NCBI RefSeq assembly: GCF_041051975.1
Contig: NZ_CP163435.1
Coordinates: 3,286,001 to 3,350,000, forward strand
DNA length: 64,000 nucleotides
Direction: 5' to 3'
DNA from: Streptomyces sp. R21
GTDB lineage: Bacteria; Actinomycetota; Actinomycetes; Streptomycetales; Streptomycetaceae
The position numbers were made by a program, and so were the translations under genes. The notes under the pieces were generated by a model. That model was not told the origin of the DNA. It saw only the letters and a list, made by a program, of their open reading frames with translations, and ran no database searches. This document shows, in pieces, positions 1 through 6,884 of this stretch (positions are counted from its first letter, which is position 1; every line of letters starts with the position of its first letter).

Positions 1-29
1 TTCCAGTGGGTGGAGACTCAAGGAGCGCG

Positions 30-701
30 ATGGAGACCTTGCGGGACATTCTCGACGCGGCCGCCCGCGGTGTCTTCCCTCCGGCGAACGGTGCTACGAC
101 CGTCGTGCCGCAGGCCTGCCATCGGGACGCGGGGGTCTTCGCCTTCACCGCGCACACGGTGATCGCCACGGACGAGGACCCGGACTGGGTCCACGACACC
201 CTGCGCGCCGTCGACTGCGACGCCCTCGCCGCGACCATGAACGCCCGCTTCCTGGCCGCCCTCATGGACCGCACGGGGCGCGGGAGCGACACGATCGACG
301 TGATGACGGTGGGTTCTCCGCTGCCTGGCGAGCCCTCGCTCGGCCTGCGGGAGATCGCGGACCCTGACCACCCGAGGGTCGCAAGTTCCCGCAAGCGGCG
401 CGACGACGTGCGGGTGTGGACCACGGAGGGGGGCGGCCTGCTCGTCCTGGGGCGTGGGGTCGCCGGGCGGCTGGAGGTCGCGGTCGAGGTGGAGGAAGGT
501 GTACGGCATCGCGGCCTCGGACGCGAACTCGCGCTGGCGGCACGGCAGTTGAGCGGGAGTGAGCCGGTGTGGGCGCAGATCTCGGCAGGGAACGCCCGCA
601 GTATGCGGGCGTTCCAGGCGGCCGGTTATCGTCCCGTCGGCTCCGAGGTGCTGCTCAGTGCCAGGGCTCGTAGTACGGGTTGCTCTCGCAGTCACTCATG
701 A
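30..701 (+). CDS. GNAT-family N-acetyltransferase
   Basis: The C-terminal half of this roughly 223-residue protein has the GNAT fold signature: a beta strand (GRLEVAVEVEE) followed by the acetyl-CoA pyrophosphate loop HRGLGRELALAA and then NARSMRAFQAAGYRPVG, the typical last helix and strand. The first 120 residues are not a recognised domain. The substrate cannot be told. I chose ATG 30 because AGGAG lies just upstream at 21-25; an in-frame GTG at position 6 would add 8 residues. The 3' end overlaps the convergent ADP-ribosyltransferase gene by 47 bp, so the last 15 residues are encoded antisense to that gene. GNAT membership is confident; function is unknown. Confidence 0.82.
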   Translation: METLRDILDAAARGVFPPANGATTVVPQACHRDAGVFAFTAHTVIATDEDPDWVHDTLRAVDCDALAATMNARFLAALMDRTGRGSDTIDVMTVGSPLPGEPSLGLREIADPDHPRVASSRKRRDDVRVWTTEGGGLLVLGRGVAGRLEVAVEVEEGVRHRGLGRELALAARQLSGSEPVWAQISAGNARSMRAFQAAGYRPVGSEVLLSARARSTGCSRSHS

Positions 702-1266
702 TCTCGGTCTTGGTCGTCTTGTCGACCGGGCAGACGCCGATGATGTACTGGCGCGCGATCCCGCCGGGGAAGGCGACCTCGACCTGGTCGGCCCACTTGT
801 GGGTGTCGCCGATGGTCTTGTTCACGTCCACGCCGCCGGGGGCGTCGATGTAGTAGTTGTAGCCGCTCTTCCACCACGTCTTGTACAGGTCGTGGTCATA
901 GCTCGTGGAGACGTACGGCGAGGGCTGGTTCACCAGGACGTACTGCTCGATGTCGTACTGGCCGGTCAGGACGTCCTTGGGGTAGAAGCCCTGCTCGAAC
1001 ACGACGGACGGGCCGCGGCCGTCACTGCGGTAGAGCGTGCCGCACGTCTTGCGCCAGACGGGCTCGGGCGTGATGCGGCCGACGTCCACACGGCGGTCGG
1101 CGGCGGCCTTCACCGGGTCGTCGAACTGGGGGCAGGAGGGCGCTGCGGATACGGCGTGCGTGAGGGGCGAGGCGGTGGGGAGGGTCGCGGCGGAGGTCGC
1201 GAAGACGGCCGAGACGGACAGGACCACGGCAGCGGTACGCCGCCGCAGAGACGAGATGGTGATCAT
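655..1266 (-). CDS. Secreted ScARP/Scabin-like mono-ADP-ribosyltransferase
   Basis: The reading frame opens at a GTG at 1275; the ATG at 1266 has the better-spaced AGAGGG, giving about 203 residues. Residues 1-45 form a Sec signal peptide. Numbered from the GTG, the mature part carries the R-STS-QxE triad of pierisin-like toxins: R83 in LYRSD, S123-T124-S125 in YVSTS, and Q164-V-E166 in ADQVEVAF. Four cysteines (48, 78, 182, 196) could form two disulfides. In this family (Scabin of S. scabies, ScARP of S. coelicolor) the enzyme transfers ADP-ribose from NAD to guanine of DNA or to guanosine nucleotides. No immunity gene is obvious beside it; secretion may protect the producer. Family assignment is strong; target and role are inferred. 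Confidence 0.9.
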   Translation of the reverse strand: MITISSLRRRTAAVVLSVSAVFATSAATLPTASPLTHAVSAAPSCPQFDDPVKAAADRRVDVGRITPEPVWRKTCGTLYRSDGRGPSVVFEQGFYPKDVLTGQYDIEQYVLVNQPSPYVSTSYDHDLYKTWWKSGYNYYIDAPGGVDVNKTIGDTHKWADQVEVAFPGGIARQYIIGVCPVDKTTKTEIMSDCESNPYYEPWH

Positions 1267-1345
1267 GGAGAGCACCCTCTCGTCTCCGCGGCGGCGGGCC
1301 GTGGATCATCACTCGTACGACGGCGTGTCCCGAACTTCCTTTGCC

Positions 1346-2491
1346 TCAGCGGAAGATGCCGGTGTGCCCGAGCGAGTAGCGGCCCGGCTGCGGGTACACC
1401 GCGAGGCCGTGCGGGCCGCTGCCGACCTTGATGCGGGCGAGCTGGACGCCTGTGCGGGTGTCGATGGCGTACACCTCGGAGTTGTAGCGGCCGGACAGCC
1501 ACAGCACCTTGCCGTCGGCGGAGACGCCGCCCATGTCGGGGCTGCCGCCGTCGGGCAGGTGCCACTTCTTGGTCAGCTTGTTCTGGGCGAAGTCGAAGAT
1601 GGAGATGGTGCCTTCGCCACGGTTGGAGATGTACATCTCACGGGAGTCGCGGCTGACATACAGGCCGTGGGTGCCCTTGCCGGTGGGCAGCAGGGTCGGC
1701 TCGGTGAACTTGTCGCCGTCCAGGACCCACATGCCGTCGGCCATCATGTCGGCGATGTAGAACCGCTTGCCGTCCGGGGAGACCTTCACGTCCTGCGGCA
1801 TGGCCCCGTTGAACGGCAGCTTCTGCTGGCCGACGACCTTCATCTTCTCCGTGTCGACCTTCAGCAGTTCTCCGCTGAACTCGCAGGACACGATGAAGTA
1901 CTTGCCGTCGAGCGAGAAGTCGGCGTGGTTGACGCCGTAGCAGCTGACCGGCACGGTCTTCTCGCGCTTCATGGTGTGCGCGTCCCGGAACACCAGCTCG
2001 CGGTCGAGCGAGGCCATCACGATCGCGTACTTGCCGTTGGGCGTGAAGTAGAGGTTGTACGGGTCGTGCACGTCGACCGTCCTGCCCGCCTTGCCGGTCC
2101 TCGGGTCGATGGGCGTGAGCGTGTTGCCCCTGTCGTTGTTGACCCACAGCGTCTTCATGTCCCAGGAGGGGACGACGTGTTGGGGCTGCGCGCCGACCGG
2201 GATCGTCTCGATGACCTCGTACGTCTTGGGGTCGATGACCGAGACGGTGTTGGAGTTGGTGTTGGGGACGTAGACCCGGGAGGGGAAGTCCCTGACGGCC
2301 GGGGAGAGCTGGTTGGGGCGGTCCGCCGCGTAGACGTCCGTCGGGTCGAGCACCGGGGGCATGCCGGGCAGGCCCTGCACCGTCTCCCTCTTCGGCTGCG
2401 CCGGCTGGAGCGCGGCCTTGGTGCCCAAGGCCTCGTTCGCGTGGCCGCTCTTGGCCTCGCCGCCGCAGGCGGCCAGGGTGGCGAGGGCCAC
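1346..2491 (-). CDS. YVTN-type beta-propeller lipoprotein (5' end frameshifted)
   Basis: The protein consists of repeated propeller blades, for example RVYVPNTNSNTVSVID, KTLWVNNDRGNTLTPID and MYISNRGEGTISIFDF, typical of YVTN-family surface beta-propellers. The lipobox LATLAAC shows it is anchored outside the membrane. The only in-frame start, GTG 2491, leaves just eight residues before the lipobox cysteine, too short for a signal peptide. An ATG at 2630 sits in TGATG overlap with the deacetylase stop and is the expected start, but it is in another frame; one surplus base in the G-runs at 2536-2560 would join the two frames. A CTG at 2524 is the other possibility. It probably binds or organises envelope partners of the deacetylase. 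Function is unknown. Confidence 0.8.
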   Translation of the reverse strand: MALATLAACGGEAKSGHANEALGTKAALQPAQPKRETVQGLPGMPPVLDPTDVYAADRPNQLSPAVRDFPSRVYVPNTNSNTVSVIDPKTYEVIETIPVGAQPQHVVPSWDMKTLWVNNDRGNTLTPIDPRTGKAGRTVDVHDPYNLYFTPNGKYAIVMASLDRELVFRDAHTMKREKTVPVSCYGVNHADFSLDGKYFIVSCEFSGELLKVDTEKMKVVGQQKLPFNGAMPQDVKVSPDGKRFYIADMMADGMWVLDGDKFTEPTLLPTGKGTHGLYVSRDSREMYISNRGEGTISIFDFAQNKLTKKWHLPDGGSPDMGGVSADGKVLWLSGRYNSEVYAIDTRTGVQLARIKVGSGPHGLAVYPQPGRYSLGHTGIFR

Positions 2492-2630
2492 GAGGGCGAG
2501 GCTCGTGATCAGGGGGCGCTTCAGGAGGGTGCGGTGGGGGGTTTGGGGGCGGGTGGGGGGTGAGGGTGGGGTTCTGGGTGTGGGTGGTGGTGGGGTTCTG
2601 GGTGCGGGTGCGGTTCTGGGTACGGTGCAT
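2492..2630 (-). repeat. Degenerate minisatellite over the lipoprotein start
   Basis: On the plus strand the 10-mer GGTTCTGGGT occurs at 2570, 2594 and 2612, spaced by 24 and 18 bp within a GGGTGC-rich tract. It is followed by three G-runs of five to six bases (2536-2560). Translated from ATG 2630 it gives a Pro/Thr/Asn-rich stretch that then runs out of the lipoprotein frame. The tract explains how the frame could have been lost by slippage or by a sequencing error. Confidence 0.7.
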
Positions 2631-3415
2631 CAGCTCAGCAGCTCCGTGGTCGTCACCGCGCGCAGGCCGCGGCGGTCGAGTTCTTCCAGGACGGCGGGCA
2701 GCGCGGCGACCGTGTCCGCGTACCCGAAATGCAGACTCACCACCGACCCGTTGCGGACCTCGCCGCCGACCTTGCGGGTGATGGCGGAGGCGCCAGGCGA
2801 CGTGAAATCGAGCGAGTCGACGTCGTACGACAGGACGTGCGGGTACCCCGCGCGGCGAGCCAGCCGTTCAACGAGCGGAGAGGCGCGGGGGGAGCGCGAC
2901 GGCCTGAACCAGGTGCCGACGGAACCGGTGAGACGGCGCAGGCGCTCGGCGCAGCCGCGGATCTCCGCGTTCGCGTCAGCCTCCGACATCGCGTTGATGT
3001 CGAGGTGGCGCAGGGTGTGGTTGCCGAGGTCGTGGCCACCGTCGAGGATCCGGCGGGCCATCTCCGGGTGCTCGTCCAGCCAGCTGCCGACGGCGAGCAC
3101 GGTGACCCGGGCTCCGCCCTTCTCGGCCTCGTCCAGCAGCGACCGGGCGATGGCGGGGGCGCCCTGGCCGTGGAAGGTGAGGGCCACTTGGGGGCGGGTG
3201 CGGGGGCCGTGGGTGATCTGGGCGGGTTGCCCGGCGAAGCGGTGCGCTGCGAGCGGCGTGTGCGGGGGGTGGGGCTTGGCGGTGGTCGGGGGCGCGGCTG
3301 CGGGGTGGGCGGCGGCACCGGGCGCCGCGCACCCGCTGCCGAGCGCCCCGGCTGCGGCGATGCCGACGCCTGCGCGCAGCGCCGAACGGCGGTCGGTGGT
3401 GGTCACGTGGACCAT
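2630..3415 (-). CDS. Polysaccharide deacetylase-like Tat lipoprotein with altered motif 1
   Basis: A NodB-homology (carbohydrate esterase 4) protein of 261 residues. DRRSALRAG at residues 9-17 followed by LGSGC (C29) indicates a Tat-exported lipoprotein. Motif 2, NHTLRH (132-137), keeps both zinc-ligand histidines. Motif 3 is FRPSRSP and motif 4 is YDVDSLDF. Motif 1, normally TFDDG with the catalytic base and a metal-ligand aspartate, reads TFHGQG at 80-85, and motif 5 is LHFGYADT. The active site is therefore changed, either inactive or with a different metal or substrate. It is translationally coupled (TGATG) to the downstream beta-propeller lipoprotein. The start ATG 3415 has no clear ribosome site. 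Confidence 0.87.
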   Translation of the reverse strand: MVHVTTTDRRSALRAGVGIAAAGALGSGCAAPGAAAHPAAAPPTTAKPHPPHTPLAAHRFAGQPAQITHGPRTRPQVALTFHGQGAPAIARSLLDEAEKGGARVTVLAVGSWLDEHPEMARRILDGGHDLGNHTLRHLDINAMSEADANAEIRGCAERLRRLTGSVGTWFRPSRSPRASPLVERLARRAGYPHVLSYDVDSLDFTSPGASAITRKVGGEVRNGSVVSLHFGYADTVAALPAVLEELDRRGLRAVTTTELLS

Positions 3416-3755
3416 TTAAGGGGGGCGGGATGGGAAATGTACCTATTTACCTGTTTGGCGGAGGGGGTGGGTCGTGGTGTGCGGTTGCTGGCGGGGGCGC
3501 CTGTCGCGGGGCGCCTGCGGTGCGGTGGGTGGGTCGGGGCCGTGCCGGTACGTCTTGCCCGTCGCCGCGTGGGCGTACTACCCGGGGTTGAAACACGGCG
3601 AGACTCGGCGGGCGATCTGCTACGCGACGGGCAGAGACGTACCGGCACGGCCCCTTCCGTGCGTACGCGGCTGCGGGTGCGTGGTCGCTCGCATGGCGGC
3701 GGGTCCGTCCTCCCTGCGGGCATCGTGTGCGAAGGAAAGAAGACGGTGACCGGGG
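3416..3755. other. 340-bp intergenic region with a giant hairpin
   Basis: Between the deacetylase and the anti-sigma-type ATPase there is no convincing gene; a 91-codon frame at 3474-3749 looks fortuitous. The main content is a long inverted repeat, described separately at 3536-3654. Confidence 0.6.
3536..3654. ncRNA. Candidate structured RNA or inverted-repeat element
   Basis: Bases 3536-3555 are the perfect reverse complement of 3635-3654 (20 bp). After a one-base bulge the pairing continues for nine more bases (TGCCCGTCG), then CGT beyond a 3-nt bulge, giving a stem of about 32 bp. The loop of about 50 nt contains smaller hairpins (GGGCGTACTACCC; CGAG-A-CTCG). This is too long and has too large a loop for an ordinary terminator and lacks a T-tract. 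It could be a small RNA, the leader of the deacetylase operon on the minus strand, or a MITE-like element. I do not recognise it as a known family. Confidence 0.45.
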
Positions 3756-4502
3756 TCAGCGGTCGGCGACTCGCATTTCGAACCACGTGGTTTTGCCGCG
3801 TGGGAGCAGGTCTACGCCCCAGCGGTCGGAGAGTTTGTCGACGAGGAACAGGCCTCGGCCGCTCAGGTCCATTTCCTGGACCGGCATCAGACAGGGCAAC
3901 CCCCGCGAGGGGTCACGGACCTCGATGCGGATCCAGCCGCGCCGGCGCCGCATCCGCAGCCCGAACACGCGGGCGCCCGTGTGCCGTACGGCGTTGCCGA
4001 CGAGCTCGGAGACGAGCAGGACGGCATCCTCGGTCATCTTCGGCGAGAGCCCCCAGTGCCGTAGGACGATCACCTGGGTGAGCCGCCGCGCGGTGGCCGC
4101 GGACTCGGGGCGGGACGGCAACGGCACCTCGGCCTCCGTCGGGTTTCCGAACAACTCCAGCGCCTTCAGCGCCTGTTCGTCCTCGACCGCAGGCGACCAG
4201 CGCGCCGCGGTCGCACTCCCGTGCCGCCGCGGCTGTTCGATACCCTCCGGCCCCGCCATGCCTCCATCATGGCCGCCCAACGCGCCCTTCGGGGCCGTTC
4301 CGAAGGAATACGCCCCCCGGAACCCCCTATTCCGCAAGATCCGATCGGCATATGCCAGGGGCATTTCGGTTGCGGTTGCAGCCGGTTTGACCTGCAAATA
4401 CTGGGCAGTTGAGGCAATCGCCAGAGCCCCCCGAAGCGGCAGGCTTAAGGTTGCGTTAAGGCTCCCATAAACCGCCCCTTCGGGGGACACCGGGTGAGAC
4501 AT
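3756..4502 (-). CDS. ATP-binding (HATPase_c) anti-sigma-type regulator
   Basis: The C-terminal 140 residues are a GHKL ATPase of the SpoIIAB/RsbW type that is very abundant in Streptomyces. The N-box is VSELVGNAVRHTGA, the G1-like box is VRDPSRGLP and the G2 box is GRGLFLVDKLSDRWG. There is no histidine phosphorylation site. Such proteins usually bind sigma factors or anti-anti-sigma partners and may phosphorylate the latter; no partner gene is adjacent. The first 100 residues are poorly conserved in composition, so the true start may be inside (for example MPLAYADRI, about 46 codons in). The gene stands alone between the hairpin region and the enoyl-CoA hydratase. Confidence 0.85.
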   Translation of the reverse strand: MSHPVSPEGAVYGSLNATLSLPLRGALAIASTAQYLQVKPAATATEMPLAYADRILRNRGFRGAYSFGTAPKGALGGHDGGMAGPEGIEQPRRHGSATAARWSPAVEDEQALKALELFGNPTEAEVPLPSRPESAATARRLTQVIVLRHWGLSPKMTEDAVLLVSELVGNAVRHTGARVFGLRMRRRRGWIRIEVRDPSRGLPCLMPVQEMDLSGRGLFLVDKLSDRWGVDLLPRGKTTWFEMRVADR

Positions 4503-4592
4503 CGCGTCAACTGCAAGTGGATCAGCAGAAGTTGAGGAGTGAATTTCCGTACCCCCACGGCGTGTTTCGGGGACGCGGAACGGAGCGCGGAC

Positions 4593-5360
4593 TCAGAGGA
4601 ACTTGGCCTTGCCCGGGCCCTCCTCGACGAAGCTGCGCATCCCGCGCTCGCGGTCCTCCGTCGCGAACAGCCCCGCGAACCAGTTCCGTTCGACGGCGAG
4701 CCCGGTCTCGATGTCCGTCTCCAGGCCCGTGTCGATCGACTCCTTGGCGGCGCGCAGCGCGAGCGCCGGCCCCTGCGCGAGCTTCGCGGCCCAGGCGTGC
4801 GCCTGTGCGTACACCTCGTCGGCCGGTACCACCCGGTCGACGAGTCCGAGCGCCAGCGCCTCGTCTGCCTTCACCATCCGGCCGGTGAAGATCAGGTCCT
4901 TGGCCTTGGAGGGGCCGATCAGCCGGGAGAGGCGCTGGGTGCCGCCCGCGCCGGGGATCAGGCCGAGCAGGATCTCCGGCTGTCCGAGCTTCGCGTTGTC
5001 CGCGGCGATGCGAATGTCGGCGCACAGCGCCAACTCGCAGCCCCCGCCCAGCGCGTAGCCGGTGACGGCCGCCACGACCGGCTTCGGGATGCGGGCGACA
5101 GCGGTGAAGGACTCCTGCAGCGCCCGGGACCGTACGATCATCGCCGTATGGTCCATGGCCTGCATCTCCTTGATGTCCGCGCCCGCCGCGAACACCTTCT
5201 CCCCGCCGTAGATCACCACGGCGCGCACGTCCTCGCGGCGCGTGGCCTCCTCGGCGAGCTCCTTGAGCCGGTCCTGCGTGGCGACGTCCAGCGCGTTCAT
5301 GGGAGGGCGGTCCAGGCGGATCGTTCCGACGCCTTCTGCCACTTCGAGATGCACAGTCAT
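4593..5360 (-). CDS. Enoyl-CoA hydratase/isomerase (crotonase family)
   Basis: A full-length crotonase (255 residues) that would hydrate trans-2-enoyl-CoA in fatty-acid beta-oxidation. It contains the CoA-binding/oxyanion segment AAGADIKEM, then YALGGGCELALCADIRIA and GQPEILLGLIPGAGGTQRL, so both catalytic glutamates of true hydratases (in GGGCE and GQPE) are present. It is monocistronic. No Shine-Dalgarno precedes ATG 5360, but a TAACCT -10-like hexamer ends 7 nt before it, suggesting a leaderless transcript. The exact substrate is not predictable. Confidence 0.93.
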   Translation of the reverse strand: MTVHLEVAEGVGTIRLDRPPMNALDVATQDRLKELAEEATRREDVRAVVIYGGEKVFAAGADIKEMQAMDHTAMIVRSRALQESFTAVARIPKPVVAAVTGYALGGGCELALCADIRIAADNAKLGQPEILLGLIPGAGGTQRLSRLIGPSKAKDLIFTGRMVKADEALALGLVDRVVPADEVYAQAHAWAAKLAQGPALALRAAKESIDTGLETDIETGLAVERNWFAGLFATEDRERGMRSFVEEGPGKAKFL

Positions 5361-5367
5361 GCCGGCC

Positions 5368-5373
5368 AGGTTA
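5368..5373 (-). promoter_or_regulatory. Candidate -10 for a leaderless enoyl-CoA hydratase mRNA
   Basis: TAACCT (minus strand) matches the TANNNT actinobacterial -10 and is followed by 7 nt and then the ATG. The start codon lacks a ribosome site, which fits transcription beginning at the A of ATG. Confidence 0.4.
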
Positions 5374-5389
5374 ACGGTGATTAACGGGA

Positions 5390-5439
5390 GCGGGCCCGGT
5401 GCCGTTGCTCACAGAGGTGAGCAGCGGCGCCGGGCCCGC
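5390..5439 (-). terminator. Long hairpin terminator after the first L,D-transpeptidase gene
   Basis: A 23-bp stem (5390-5412 with 5417-5439, two G-T wobbles) closes an AGAG tetraloop 22 bp beyond the stop of the transpeptidase. It lies between that gene and the enoyl-CoA hydratase start and should isolate the two transcripts. Confidence 0.75.
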
Positions 5440-5460
5440 AAGCCGGGAAGGGGCGAAGCC

Positions 5461-6705
5461 CTACGCCGTCCAGTCCGCCCAGGACATGTTCCAGCCGTTG
5501 AGGCCGTTGTCCGGTGCGACCGTCTTGTCCTTGGAGTGCTTCACGATGACCACGTCGCCGGTGATGGAGTGGTCGAAGAACCAGGCCGCCGGCGCGTTGC
5601 GGTCGCCGCCGCCCCGGTTGTCGCGCAGGCCGACGCAGCCGTGGCTGGCGTTGTAGTTGCCGAAGGCGTCGCCGCCCCAGTAGTTGCCGTGGATGAACGT
5701 GCCCGAGTCGGTCAGGCGCTGGGCGTCGGGGACGTCCTTGATGTCGTACTCGCCGCCGTAGCCGACCGTCTCGCCGTTCATGCGGGTCACCCGGAGGCGC
5801 TCGCTGATGACCATCTGGCCGTTCCAGGTGTCGTAGCCCGGCTTGCCCGTGGTGATCGGGATGGTCTTGTAGACCTTGCCGTCGCGCTTGACGACCATCT
5901 TGTGGGTCTTGACGTCGACGGTGGAGACCTGGCTGCGGCCGATCGTGAACGTCACGGTCTTGGCCTGCTTGCCGTAGACGCCGGGGCGGCCCTCGACGCC
6001 GTCGAGGTTGAGCTTGACGGTGACCTTGGTACCGGCCTTCCAGTACTGCTCCGGGCGGAAGTCGAGGCGGTCGTTGCCGAACCAGTGGCCCTGGACGTCG
6101 ACCGCGGGCACCGTCTTGATCTCGATGGCCTTCTCGACGTCCGCGGGGTGCGTGATGCCCCGGGTGAAGCGGATCGAGAAGGGCATGCCCACGCCGACCT
6201 TTGAGCCGTCCTCGGGTGCATAGGTGCCGACGAAGGTGTTCTTCGGGGTCAGCGTGGTGAAGGCGGAGTCCTCGGCGGACTCACGGCCGCCGGAGTCCTT
6301 GGCCACCGCGTGGACCTTGTACTTCGTGGCCGAGGCGAGGTGCGTGGCGGGCGTCCAGGTCGCGCCGCCGTCCGTGATCTTCCCGGCCACCGCGTTGCCC
6401 TTGGTGTCCGCGACCTCGACCTCGGTCAACTTGCCCTTGGCCGCGCTCACCTTGAGGGCGCCGCTGGTCTTCACGTCGTCGGCGCCGTCCTTCGGCGCGA
6501 TCGTCACGACGGCCTGCGACGCCTTGGTGTCCGCCTTGGTGGAATCCTTGCCCTTGGCGTCGCCGGAGCCGGACCCGGAATCCGAGTCCCCTCCCCCGCA
6601 TGCCGTCACGGCGAACAGCAGCACCCCGAGCAGCAGCGCCAGCAGGCCCTTGCTCCGGTATGCCCGTGCGCCAACCGACGCCCCCGATATCGGTCGCCCG
6701 TTCAC
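5461..6705 (-). CDS. L,D-transpeptidase lipoprotein (Ig-like domains plus YkuD)
   Basis: 414 residues. A signal peptide with lipobox FAVTAC is followed by a Gly/Ser/Asp/Lys linker, then two Ig-like domains (VVTIAPKDGADDV...; FVGTYAPEDGSKVGVGMPF...) and a YkuD catalytic domain. The active-site motif SHGCVGLRD places the nucleophile at C357 with H355, and the upstream TFIHGNYWG supplies the catalytic histidine. This is the architecture of mycobacterial LdtMt2, which makes 3-3 peptidoglycan cross-links outside the membrane. A C-terminal DNGLNGWNMSWADW subdomain is shared with the neighbouring paralogue. GTG 6705 has GGGGAG 7 nt upstream. Cross-linking activity is inferred from the family. Confidence 0.94.
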   Translation of the reverse strand: MNGRPISGASVGARAYRSKGLLALLLGVLLFAVTACGGGDSDSGSGSGDAKGKDSTKADTKASQAVVTIAPKDGADDVKTSGALKVSAAKGKLTEVEVADTKGNAVAGKITDGGATWTPATHLASATKYKVHAVAKDSGGRESAEDSAFTTLTPKNTFVGTYAPEDGSKVGVGMPFSIRFTRGITHPADVEKAIEIKTVPAVDVQGHWFGNDRLDFRPEQYWKAGTKVTVKLNLDGVEGRPGVYGKQAKTVTFTIGRSQVSTVDVKTHKMVVKRDGKVYKTIPITTGKPGYDTWNGQMVISERLRVTRMNGETVGYGGEYDIKDVPDAQRLTDSGTFIHGNYWGGDAFGNYNASHGCVGLRDNRGGGDRNAPAAWFFDHSITGDVVIVKHSKDKTVAPDNGLNGWNMSWADWTA

Positions 6706-6779
6706 AGTCGTTCTCCCCTCGCACGGCCTGATCAGGCCCGCACTCCAGCGCGGCCCCCGCGCGTATCGCGCTAATTAAT

Positions 6780-6842
6780 CACACGGCCTGCGGCGATGGC
6801 TCCCCGGGATTGTCACTGTTCAGTCCCAACTTGGGCCGTGTG
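6780..6842 (-). terminator. Nested hairpin downstream of the second L,D-transpeptidase gene
   Basis: Nine-base arms CACACGGCC and GGCCGTGTG enclose a second hairpin (GGGATTG with CAGTCCC) about 45 bp past the stop codon. It probably terminates the second transpeptidase transcript ahead of the first one's promoter. Confidence 0.5.
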
Positions 6843-6884
6843 GGGGCGTGCTCGGGTCCGCGCGATGCGTACCCCTATGTCGCG

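Noticed and set aside
3474..3749. A 91-residue Cys-containing open frame over the large hairpin
   Set aside because: No ribosome site of note, no family, and its sequence is imposed by the inverted repeat; treated as non-coding.
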